A stretch of DNA of 64,000 nt, taken from NCBI GenBank assembly GCA_013177945.1, contig JABLXW010000001.1:1-64000 (forward strand). The letters are read 5' to 3'. The translations under genes and the position numbers were made by a program. Positions within the stretch are counted from its first letter, which is position 1. Each line of letters opens with the position of its first letter. Positions 52,335-59,648 of the stretch are shown piece by piece. Under the pieces are notes generated by a model. That model had not been told where the DNA came from and made no database searches. It saw only the letters and a list, made by a program, of their open reading frames with translations. Source of the stretch: Bacillota bacterium. GTDB lineage: Bacteria > Bacillota > DSM-12270 > Thermacetogeniales > Thermacetogeniaceae.

Positions 52335-53699
52335 GTGAAAAGAATAGCGTGTTTCCTGCTGGCGATTGCCTTTTGCGCGGCAGTTGCCTTTCCCGCATCT
52401 GCCTCGCCTGTATCCTCGCCTCAGGCCGGAGAAGCCCTGAAACGGGCAAAAAGCTACCTTCTGAAATTGGAGAAGGAGAGAGGAGTGCTTTCTCCCTGGA
52501 GCTACATAGCGCTGGCCGCGTCCGGTGAGAACCTCGGCGGCAGCCGCGTATCCCGGGCCTGCGAACTCCTCGGGAGCGATGAGGAATTGGCCTCCGGAGA
52601 GATGAACACCTACTGCCTGCTGGTCTTTACCTTGCTCGCGGCCGGGCAGGATCCCTTCAACTACCGCGGGAAAAACATTGTGGAGATCATCCAGCAGGCC
52701 CAGCTTCCCAGCGGCAAGTTCGCCGACAACGTAAAAACGGGCGGGGAGGACCTGGTCAACTCCCACATCTGGGCGGTTCTTGCCCTCAAAGCCGCCGGCG
52801 CCTCCGTGCCGGACCCCGAGGGGGCGCGCCGGTGGCTCGCCGGCCGGCAGCACGAAGACGGCTCTTTCTACTGGAACGCCCGCGACCGGAAAACCGCTGA
52901 TGTGGACTCCACAGGAATGGTTCTGATGGCCCTGGGCGCCCTGGGAGAGACGCAGGAAAGCCCGGTTGTCCAGAAAGCGGTCCGCTACCTGCAGAGCGTG
53001 CAGAAGGCAAGCGGCGGTTTTGAGTCCTGGGGGGCCGAGAACCCGGAGTCCTGCAGCATGGTGATCTTAGGGCTGCGCACCGTCGGGATCGATCCCCAGG
53101 ATCCGGCCTTCCGGAAGCCTGAAGGCGACCCCGTCACCGCCCTGCTCCGGTTTCAGCTGCCCGACGGCTCTTTTGAGCACATTGAGGGCGGGGGGGTGAA
53201 CGAGATGGCCACCCACCAGGCATTGATGGCCCTCGACGCCCTGCTTTCCGGGGAGATCTTCTGGACGCGGCTCAAGAGAAAGGCAGGGCTCGGAGGCAGA
53301 GAAGAGCTTTCTGTAAGGTTCCGGGTTGGGAAGAAGTGGTACGTGACCTCGCGGTCCGGGCAGGAGGAACGGCACGAGATGGATGCCGTCCCGTTCGTCG
53401 AAAGCGGCCGCACCTTCGTCCCCGTGCGCTACCTGGCGCTGGCTATGGGCGTGGCGGAGAGGGACATCCTCTGGGACGGCAAGAACCGGACGGTGACGCT
53501 CAGGCTCGGCAACACGGCCGTCAGGCTCACCGTCGGAAGCAGGACTCTCTACGTCAACGGCCGGTCGAGGGGGATGGACGTGGCCCCGGTCGTCCGGAAC
53601 GGCCGCACCTACCTGCCCGCGCGCTACGTGGCCGAGGCCTTCGGGTACAGGGTCGACTGGAACGAGTCCTTAAAAGAAGTCCTGATCACACTGCAGTGA
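52335..53699 (+). CDS. Secreted alpha-alpha barrel protein with copper amine oxidase-N-like domain
   Basis: This is a 454-residue secreted protein with signal peptide 1-24. Residues about 28-315 hold barrel repeats of the prenyltransferase/cobalamin-binding type (ARRWLAGRQHEDGSFYWNA, KASGGFESWGAENPESCSMV, LPDGSFEHIEGGGVNEMATH). Residues about 340-454 match the copper amine oxidase N-terminal-like domain (VPFVESGRTFVPVRYLALAMG twice), a wall-associated module of Firmicutes unrelated to catalysis. It has the alpha part of a transcobalamin but no DUF4430, the reverse of the gene just upstream. The two may act together. GTG 52335 follows the previous stop by 15 bases. Confidence 0.82.
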   Translation: MKRIACFLLAIAFCAAVAFPASASPVSSPQAGEALKRAKSYLLKLEKERGVLSPWSYIALAASGENLGGSRVSRACELLGSDEELASGEMNTYCLLVFTLLAAGQDPFNYRGKNIVEIIQQAQLPSGKFADNVKTGGEDLVNSHIWAVLALKAAGASVPDPEGARRWLAGRQHEDGSFYWNARDRKTADVDSTGMVLMALGALGETQESPVVQKAVRYLQSVQKASGGFESWGAENPESCSMVILGLRTVGIDPQDPAFRKPEGDPVTALLRFQLPDGSFEHIEGGGVNEMATHQALMALDALLSGEIFWTRLKRKAGLGGREELSVRFRVGKKWYVTSRSGQEERHEMDAVPFVESGRTFVPVRYLALAMGVAERDILWDGKNRTVTLRLGNTAVRLTVGSRTLYVNGRSRGMDVAPVVRNGRTYLPARYVAEAFGYRVDWNESLKEVLITLQ

Positions 53700-53714
53700 A
53701 GGAGAAGCAATAAA

Positions 53715-54623
53715 ATGCTTGACCGCTTATTCTATGAGGACAGGGATGTATTGCTTCAGGACCTCCACACCGTTGCCCTGCTGGGGTACCTGGGAGTGCT
53801 CTTTGTCCTGGCTCTGCTCTTCTCTCACCCCCTCTATCTGCTGGCCGTCCTGGCGGCCGGGGCGCTCGGAGTGGCGGCCGCCGGGGCCCTGGAAAAGTGG
53901 GAGTTTTACCTGAAGTTCGGCCTCTGGATGGCGCTCCTGATCATGGTCCTCAACCCCCTCGTCTTCCACGCTGGAAAAACCGTCATCTGGCAGGCCGGGC
54001 CGGTAAAGGTCTGCCTCGAGGCAGTGTGCTATGGTGCCGCCATGGGCGTGAGGCTGCTCGCCGTTTTGACGGTCTGCTGCCTCGGGAGCGCAACCGTCCA
54101 CCCCGACAAGTTGCTCGCCCTTTTTTCCCGCTTCGCCTATAAGTCTGCCCTCGTGGCCGCCCTTGCCACGAAGATGCTGCCTGCTGCTGCCAGGGACCTG
54201 GCGAACGCCCGGGAAGTCCTCCAGGTGCGGGGTGTGGACTTCGAGGCGGGAAGTTTCAGGGAGAAGCTGAAAAAGCATTCGTGGCTGTTCGACATCCTCC
54301 TCGTTTCTTCGCTCGAAGGCGCCCTTCAGATTGCCGAGGCGATGCAGGCACGGGCCTTCGGCAGCGGGCCGCGGTCCTGCTACAGGCGAGAGCTGGCGCG
54401 GCCCCGGGACGCAGTGTGCCTCGCCGCGAGCCTCCTCGCCCTCGCTCTTTCTGCTTACGCCAAGGCTTCCGGTTCTGGGGATTACACCTACTACCCCCGG
54501 CTGGCGCCCCTGGCCGACGGCTCTTCCCTCATCCTGCTTCTGGGCATTCTGCTGGCCCTTTCGGTGCCGGCAATCTTGAGTTGGGGGTGGAAGCATTGGC
54601 CCTGTTTAAGATCGAAGATCTGA
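53715..54623 (+). CDS. ecfT: ECF transporter T component
   Basis: The 302-residue membrane protein of the EcfT/CbiQ family has hydrophobic helices in the first 120 residues and the last 60, and a cytoplasmic coupling region with the two short motifs (REVLQVRGVDFEAG and AEAMQARAFGSGPR) that dock onto the ATPases. It is the energy-coupling scaffold between the fused ATPases (54596) and the S component (56275). ATG 53715 has GGAGAAGC eight bases upstream. Its 3' end overlaps the ATPase gene by 28 bases. Confidence 0.9.
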   Translation: MLDRLFYEDRDVLLQDLHTVALLGYLGVLFVLALLFSHPLYLLAVLAAGALGVAAAGALEKWEFYLKFGLWMALLIMVLNPLVFHAGKTVIWQAGPVKVCLEAVCYGAAMGVRLLAVLTVCCLGSATVHPDKLLALFSRFAYKSALVAALATKMLPAAARDLANAREVLQVRGVDFEAGSFREKLKKHSWLFDILLVSSLEGALQIAEAMQARAFGSGPRSCYRRELARPRDAVCLAASLLALALSAYAKASGSGDYTYYPRLAPLADGSSLILLLGILLALSVPAILSWGWKHWPCLRSKI

Positions 54624-56302
54624 CCTACTCCTACCCGGACGGAGACCGCCCGGCCTTGAAGAACATCAACCTGGAGATCGAGGAAGGAGAACTGCTGCTG
54701 GTAGTAGGGGGTTCGGGCTCCGGGAAATCCTCCCTGGCGCGCCTTCTGGCAGGGCTGGTTCCTCACTTTTACGGGGGAAGGCTGGAAGGCAGGGTGCTCT
54801 TCAGGGGAAAGGACCTGCGGGAACTCGACCCGCGCCTTTTGGCTGCTCGCGTGGGTGTTGTTTTCCAGGACCCTGAAAAGCAGCTGGTCATGACTTCTGT
54901 GGAGGCCGAGATCGCCTTCGGCCTGGAAAACCTTGGCCTGCCGCAAGAAGAGATGTCCCGCCGCATCGCGGAAGTCACGGGTTTTCTTGGTCTTTCATCC
55001 CTGAAGGAAGAGTTCACTGCCAGCCTTTCGGGGGGCCAGAAGCAAAAAGTAGCCCTCGCGGCGGTCCTGGCGATGCAGCCGGAGGTTCTCATTCTAGACG
55101 AGCCGACCTCGCAGCTCGATCCCGTGGCCGCTGAAGAGTTTTTCCACCTCGTGGAGCGCCTCAACAAGGAGATGGGGTATACTGTAGTCCTGATCGAGCA
55201 GCGCCTGGAAAGGTGCTTCCACCTCGCCGACCGGCTCGTGGTGATGGAAGAAGGAGAAGTCCTCAGGTGCGGTCGGGTAGAGGAGGCGGCGCGGTGGCTG
55301 GTCGAAAACCGCCTTCCCTTTATCCCTCCTGTGGCCAGGTTTTTCGCCTCTCTGGGCGCGCCCGCCCTGCCCCTCACGGTAAAAGAGGGGCGGAGAGAAC
55401 TGAGAAGGCTTCTCGAGGACATCCCCCTCTCCGCGGGGCCCGGACCCCGAGAGCTTCAAGCGGTTCTGCCCCGGAAGAAGGAGCCCCAAGCCCAGGATCT
55501 GGTTGAGCTGAAGGGCGTTTGGTTTACTTACCCGAACGGCAGGGAGGTTCTGCGAGGGGTGAGCCTCGAGGTGCGGGCCGGGGATTTCGTGGTGATCATG
55601 GGGGAAAACGCGGCTGGCAAGACCACCCTCCTGAAAAACATGGTGGGGCTGCTGAAGCCGGGGCGCGGTAGGGTTCTTCTTTTGGGCAGGGACACGCGCG
55701 CTGTTTCCCTGCCGGAGCTGGCGCGCGGTGTCGGCTATCTTTCTCAGAATCCCAACGACTACCTTTTCCAGGACACGGTGGAAGACGAACTCCGCTTCAC
55801 CCTCGACAGCCTCGGTCTCGAGGACAACGGGGTGGTCGACGCCACTCTGGAAAGGCTCGGGTTGATTGCTCACCGGAAAGCCAACCCCCGCGACCTGAGC
55901 AGCGGGGAGCGCCAGCGGGTGGCGCTGGCCTCTGTGCTTGTGGCGCGGCCGCGCCTTTTAGTTCTCGACGAGCCGACGAGGGGTGTTGACTGCCGCCTGA
56001 AAAGAGAGCTCGGGCTTTTCTTAACGGCGCTTGCCGGAGAAGGCGTGGGCGTGGTGGTAGTAACCCACGATGTGGAGTTCGCGGCGGAGTACGCCAGGCG
56101 CGTGGTCGTGATCAGCGGCGGCAGGGTAGTCTGCGAGGGCTCCAAGCACGAGGTTCTCGGGGGTTCCCTTTTTTATTGCCCCCAGATGGCGAGGCTGTTC
56201 AGGGGCTACGTCGAGGGTGTGCTCACCGTAGAAGAAGGAATCGAAAAACTCAGCAGGAAAGGGGTTTTCGGCCGGTGTCTGGCGGTAAAGGCAGGCTCCT
56301 GA
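54596..56302 (+). CDS. ECF transporter ATPase with two fused ABC domains
   Basis: The 568-residue protein carries both ATPases of an ECF module. The first has Walker A GGSGSGKSS, VFQDPEKQLV, LSGGQKQKV, LILDEPTSQLD and EQRLERCF; the second has Walker A GENAAGKTT, LSQNPNDYLF, LSSGERQRV, LVLDEPTRGVD and VTHDVEF. Fusion fixes a one-to-one ratio. TTG 54596 has GGGGGTGG upstream and lies inside ecfT. The open frame extends further 5', but that part is only ecfT in another frame. Confidence 0.93.
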   Translation: MALFKIEDLTYSYPDGDRPALKNINLEIEEGELLLVVGGSGSGKSSLARLLAGLVPHFYGGRLEGRVLFRGKDLRELDPRLLAARVGVVFQDPEKQLVMTSVEAEIAFGLENLGLPQEEMSRRIAEVTGFLGLSSLKEEFTASLSGGQKQKVALAAVLAMQPEVLILDEPTSQLDPVAAEEFFHLVERLNKEMGYTVVLIEQRLERCFHLADRLVVMEEGEVLRCGRVEEAARWLVENRLPFIPPVARFFASLGAPALPLTVKEGRRELRRLLEDIPLSAGPGPRELQAVLPRKKEPQAQDLVELKGVWFTYPNGREVLRGVSLEVRAGDFVVIMGENAAGKTTLLKNMVGLLKPGRGRVLLLGRDTRAVSLPELARGVGYLSQNPNDYLFQDTVEDELRFTLDSLGLEDNGVVDATLERLGLIAHRKANPRDLSSGERQRVALASVLVARPRLLVLDEPTRGVDCRLKRELGLFLTALAGEGVGVVVVTHDVEFAAEYARRVVVISGGRVVCEGSKHEVLGGSLFYCPQMARLFRGYVEGVLTVEEGIEKLSRKGVFGRCLAVKAGS

Positions 56303-56967
56303 TCGTGTCCGCGGCCGGGGTCCTTGCCGTGGCTTTGCTGGCCCTGACGGTTTCGAAGAGGGATTGGGGTTTCTTGTGCGTTGCCTTCGTGTGCGGTGCC
56401 CTTGCCTTTTGGTACTGGTGCTTCGAGCGGAGCACGGCCTCCTCCCGGGAGGTAGGGGTGGTCGCCGTCCTCGGAGCCATCGCCGCCGTCGCCCGGGTGC
56501 CCTTCGCCGCCCTGCCGGGTATCCAGCCCGCCACTTTCCTGATCATCGCCGCAGGCTTCGTCTTCAGGCCTCTTGCAGGCTTCATGGTGGGCGCGACTGC
56601 GGCTTTTGTGTCCAACTTTTTTCTCGGCCAGGGCCCCTGGACCCCCTGGCAGATGCTTGCCTGGGGCCTCGCGGGAGCAACTGCGGGGTGGCTGAAGACC
56701 GCTTTCCCCCGCCACGGGCGCCTCATAGCAGCCCTTTTCTGCTTTGCCTGGGGTTACCTGTACGGGTGGATCATGGACTTCTGGTTCTGGACCGCCTTTA
56801 TCAATCCCCTTACCTGGAAGTCTTTTCTGGCAACGTACGCCGCCAGCTTTTGGTTTGATACCTTTCATGCGCTGAGCAACGCGGGTTTTTACCTGCTGCT
56901 TGGATCCCGGGTAATTAAGGTGCTCGAACGCTTTCAGAAAAAAATTCACCCAATTTACCGCTGGTAA
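56275..56967 (+). CDS. ECF transporter S component, probably for cobalamin
   Basis: The 230-residue membrane protein has about six helices. Its ECF-S features are a small-residue helix GVVAVLGAIAAVARVPFAAL, LPGIQPATFLIIAAGFVFRP and MVGATAAFVSNFFLGQGPWT, the pattern used to dock S components on EcfT. Cobalamin is inferred from riboswitch 3 and the transcobalamin-like neighbours; B12-specific ECF S proteins (CbrT group) are known in Firmicutes. GTG 56275 overlaps the ATPase gene; GTG 56305 is also possible. A fragment of a related 3' end lies at 59124. Confidence 0.82.
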   Translation: MSGGKGRLLIVSAAGVLAVALLALTVSKRDWGFLCVAFVCGALAFWYWCFERSTASSREVGVVAVLGAIAAVARVPFAALPGIQPATFLIIAAGFVFRPLAGFMVGATAAFVSNFFLGQGPWTPWQMLAWGLAGATAGWLKTAFPRHGRLIAALFCFAWGYLYGWIMDFWFWTAFINPLTWKSFLATYAASFWFDTFHALSNAGFYLLLGSRVIKVLERFQKKIHPIYRW

Positions 56968-57069
56968 TATAAAATTAAGGATAAAACACTGGACAACAAA
57001 TTATCAAGGAGTATGGTACATTATTGTCAACTAAATACTTTTTGGCCCGGGTTCCCCTGCCTGAAGCAA

Positions 57070-57186
57070 GGGATAAAAGGGAATCAGGTGAAAATCCTGG
57101 ACGGTCCGGCGTTTTCGTTAAACCCACTGTCTCTTTTCCTTTCTGTATCCGGCAGAGTTTTGCCGGAGTTTTTTTGGCCCGAAAAA
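57070..57186 (+). ncRNA. Degenerate cobalamin riboswitch half plus terminator
   Basis: AAAAGGGAATCAGGTGAAAA and TCCTGGACGGTCC match the first half of riboswitch 2, but the CGCCACTGTGA segment is reduced to CCCACTGT after an unrelated insert, and no B12 box follows. A terminator CCGGCA (57149-57154) / TGCCGG (57161-57166) with seven T comes next. Bases 57118-57186 recur at 59270-59338 with one mismatch. It is probably a dead riboswitch. Confidence 0.6.
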
Positions 57187-57259
57187 GCGTACGGTACGGG
57201 CGCTGATTGTGGAATTTAAAAAGTCAGGAAGCTGGCTCAAAAATGCCTAATGATTGTCC

Positions 57260-57811
57260 TTATGCAAATACATCCTTGCCCTTAATGTTAAGGCCGGGCA
57301 AAAGGTGAGGCTGCCAGCTATCCTCTTCGCCGTAAACCCCGGTTTTTACGTAATCATTGTCCTTCCACAGGTACACCGTCACTTTTCGGGCGTCGGGGTC
57401 CACAATCCAGTATTCTTTGACGGCATGGCGGGCGTACAGCTTTTTTTTCAGATCAAGGTCTCTTTCGGCGGTAGCAGGCGATAAAATCTCGATGATCAGG
57501 TCAGGTGCTCCTTGAATGTTATTTTCCCCTACAATCGAGAGGTTCTCGCGGCTCACGAAGAGCACATCCGGCTGCACCACATCATGGCGGCTGAAAAGCA
57601 CATCGAACGGCGCTTCGTAGACTTCTCCCAGGCCGTGGGCTTTGGCGAATGACCATAAAATGGTAGCCAGATTTAAACTTATCTTCTGATGCGCCCGCTT
57701 GGGGGAAGGAGTCATGAAAAGTTCGCCTCCGATAATTTCATACCGCCTGTCTTCAGGCAAAAGCAGATAATCTTCGTAGGTAAACTTGAGGTGCTCAGGG
57801 ATGGAAGACAT
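57260..57811 (-). CDS. Uma2-family (DUF820) putative endonuclease
   Basis: The 183-residue paralogue of the protein at 34671 has LKFTYEDYLLLPEDRRYEII, VVQPDVLFVSRENL, APDLIIEILSPATAERDLDL and LYARHAVKEYWIVDPDA. The PD-(D/E)xK-type residues (Asp in QPD, Glu in IEIL, Lys in DLKKK) appear intact. It sits inside a rearranged stretch next to a duplicated riboswitch, which fits a mobile habit. No partner gene is visible. Confidence 0.88.
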   Translation of the reverse strand: MSSIPEHLKFTYEDYLLLPEDRRYEIIGGELFMTPSPKRAHQKISLNLATILWSFAKAHGLGEVYEAPFDVLFSRHDVVQPDVLFVSRENLSIVGENNIQGAPDLIIEILSPATAERDLDLKKKLYARHAVKEYWIVDPDARKVTVYLWKDNDYVKTGVYGEEDSWQPHLLPGLNIKGKDVFA

Positions 57812-57980
57812 TAAACCACCTGCCCTTTTACATTCCGTGCCGTTTCTATCTTCAGTTTACACCAGGCGGGTGGTGGCTGGCAAGGATTCGCAAATAAAGT
57901 AGGGTCGCCATAAAAAATATGGCATAGCCATTACCCATTTTTCCGCACTAAGCCAAGGCCAATTTGGCACGCACAGATAA

Positions 57981-58050
57981 AATTCGGAGGGATAGAAGGA
58001 TTTTCGGCGAAAACGGCGAAAGATCTAAACTAAGAATTTTGCAGAGCAAT
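57981..58050 (+). pseudogene. 3' end remnant of a radical SAM gene copy
   Basis: This stretch matches 47782-47845, the final codons of the radical SAM gene and the bases after its stop, continuing without a break into the duplicated riboswitch. It shows that the duplication carrying riboswitch 4 included the end of that gene. Confidence 0.55.
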
Positions 58051-58062
58051 TTTGCAGAACTG

Positions 58063-58340
58063 AATAGTACGGAACAGGTGACCCCGGGAGCGGCACTCCC
58101 GGGGGAGAGGGAAGCCGGTGCAAATCCGGCGCGGTCCCGCCACTGTGTGGGGGATTCGCCTTGCAAGATGCCACTGTCCGGCACTCAATGCTGGGTTCGG
58201 CAAAAATGGTGACAGCCCAGCTCAAGTTTTGAGCAGCAATTGAGTGCCGGATGGGAAGGCGCAAGGTTGGAGATGAACCCGAGCCAGGAAACCTGCCTGT
58301 TCAGCGGACACCGTTGATCTACGCGTGATAGGGAGGTGTT
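58063..58340 (+). ncRNA. Cobalamin riboswitch 4
   Basis: This is a near duplicate of riboswitch 3: GGGAAGCCGGTGCAAATCCGG, GCGGTCCCGCCACTGTGTG, GGGAAGGC and B12 box GCCAGGAAACCTGCC (58283-58297), with the same extra arm. All core elements look intact, but the gene it controls (58494) is only a fragment, so it may now be an orphan. Confidence 0.95.
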
Positions 58341-58375
58341 CTTGATGCTCAATTTGCTTTCTTTGAGCGTAATAC

Positions 58376-58404
58376 CCCCCGGTCCCCCGTAGACCGGGGG
58401 TTTT
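58376..58404 (+). terminator. Expression-platform terminator of riboswitch 4
   Basis: CCCCCGGT (58376-58383) pairs with ACCGGGGG (58393-58400), followed by four T. Confidence 0.85.
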
Positions 58405-58493
58405 CATTTAACGGGGCTTTAAGTTGCTTCCCGGGCAGAAACGAATTGAAATACGAAGGAGAATACCAATACAACTGGAGGTTAAGTAGACCT

Positions 58494-58938
58494 ATGGAAG
58501 CGAAAAGCAAGGTTATTTATGCTTATGGTCTCATCCTGGTGTTGATTTTCACCCTGGGCTTAGGTCAGCTTGCCCTTGCCCCGGCGATTCAGGCAGCAGG
58601 AATTAAGGAAAGACGAATTACCATTACCGACTCGACAGGCCGTTTGGTCCGGGTTCCCTGCCCGCCCAGGCGGATTATTTCTGTTAACGGCAACGCCTCG
58701 GAGTTGATTTGCGCCTTTGGGGCAGGAAAGAAGATTATTGGAATTTCTGATACAACTAATTTTCCTCCGCAGCTAAAGGATAAGGCAAAAGTAGGAAAGG
58801 TCATGACACCCAGTATAGAAAAAATCGCGGCATTAAAACCTGATCTCTTCATTGCATACGGAAGCGGCATGGCGCTTAAACAGGAGATCGTAAGCAAGCT
58901 GCAGAAACTTGGCATTCCTGTCGTGCTCCTGGACTGCG
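58494..58938 (+). pseudogene. 5' half of a BtuF-like binding-protein gene
   Basis: ATG 58494, behind ACTGGAGGT, begins a signal peptide (VIYAYGLILVLIFTLGLGQL) and the N-terminal lobe (ITITDSTGRLVRVPCPPRRI, VGKVMTPSIEKIAALKPDL, QKLGIPVVLLDC). It is closest to the broken gene at 20164. After LLDC at about 58936 the sequence switches to an unrelated gene, and the frame ends at 59009. Over half the protein is missing, so it cannot be a working binding protein. Confidence 0.8.
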
Positions 58939-58939
58939 G

Positions 58940-59131
58940 GGTGAACTCACGCCAGGAATGGCCGAAGCCATCGCAAAAAACAGAGCCAAAAAGATTCTTT
59001 TGCCCTTGACTCCTGTCCAGGTAAAAGTGGTGGGGATGGAAGAAGAGGCGGAAACCAAACCTTTAAATCACCTGGTGGCAAGGCTGGTCGCAAGGCTGGA
59101 AGAGATTGCGGAGCGTGAAGCTGGTAATTAA
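58940..59131 (+). pseudogene. 3' fragment of a DUF3842-family gene
   Basis: In the frame ending at TAA 59129-59131 the sequence reads GELTPGMAEAIAKNRAKKIL, then LPLTPVQVKVVGMEEEAETK and a helical end. This resembles the C-terminal part of DUF3842 proteins (GEITP.MAEAI..S.AKKILIP). The N-terminal nucleotide-binding-like half is absent. It is fused directly to the btuF fragment. Confidence 0.6.
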
Positions 59132-59213
59132 GGTGCTCGAACGCCCTCAGAAAAAATTCTCCCAGACCTGCCCGGGCTGCAAGGCATCTTTAACCTTCCC
59201 AGGAAGAGGGTAG
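59124..59213 (+). pseudogene. 3' fragment resembling the end of the ECF S-component gene
   Basis: Bases 59124-59163 closely match 56911-56950, encoding VIKVLERPQKK against VIKVLERFQKK in the S component. The frame runs to TAG 59211-59213. It overlaps the end of the DUF3842 fragment, marking a second junction in this mosaic. Confidence 0.5.
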
Positions 59214-59237
59214 TGCCAGGTTACAATGCTTTATTGC

Positions 59238-59268
59238 CTCCAGCCTCTCTTTCGGGGCTGGAGTTTTT
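59238..59268 (+). terminator. Rho-independent terminator in the decay zone
   Basis: CTCCAGCC (59238-59245) pairs with GGCTGGAG (59256-59263), followed by five T. Confidence 0.88.
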
Positions 59269-59269
59269 A

Positions 59270-59338
59270 TTAAACCCACTGTCTCTTTTCCTTTCTGTAT
59301 CCGGCAGAATTTTGCCGGAGTTTTTTTGGCCCGAAAAA
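59270..59338 (+). repeat. Second copy of the 69-base terminator module
   Basis: This copy is identical to 57118-57186 except for one base in the loop. It contains CCCACTGTCTC, a CCGGCA/TGCCGG stem and seven T. Each copy lies downstream of an S-component-like 3' end. Confidence 0.9.
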
Positions 59339-59560
59339 TTAAAGAATGTCCGAAAGCAACTGGTTCTGCTGAGTCAAAAAGCACAGCAGGTGGCCGGGAA
59401 AAAGTTGTGACTTAAAAAGAATTAAAGAAGGAATTCAGGGAATGATGTCGTATCCATTTTACAATAATGGAGCTGAGGGTGGCAGGAGCCGCCGGTTTCT
59501 CTCACCATTAAAGTTAACGCCCTAAAAAGGGCGGACGGTATTTTGGTTTGTTCATCTTCA

Positions 59561-59620
59561 GGCCACGAAGGCCTTGGCACCTCGCCGAAGCGGGGTGAGG
59601 GTTTCCGTGGCCTTTTATGT
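59561..59620 (+). terminator. Leader attenuator E5 before the peptide/nickel-type importer
   Basis: GGCCACG (59561-59567) pairs with CGTGGCC (59606-59612), enclosing CACCTCGCC/GGGGTG pairings, and is followed by TTTTATGTTTT. It stands about 30-90 bases before the first permease gene. The 5' arm GGCCACGAAGG matches the E1-E4 hairpins. Upstream, 59460-59540 has further hairpins (GCCCT...AGGGC) but no gene. Confidence 0.75.
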
Positions 59621-59648
59621 TTTGCTTAACCCGGGAGTGTGCTTTTAA

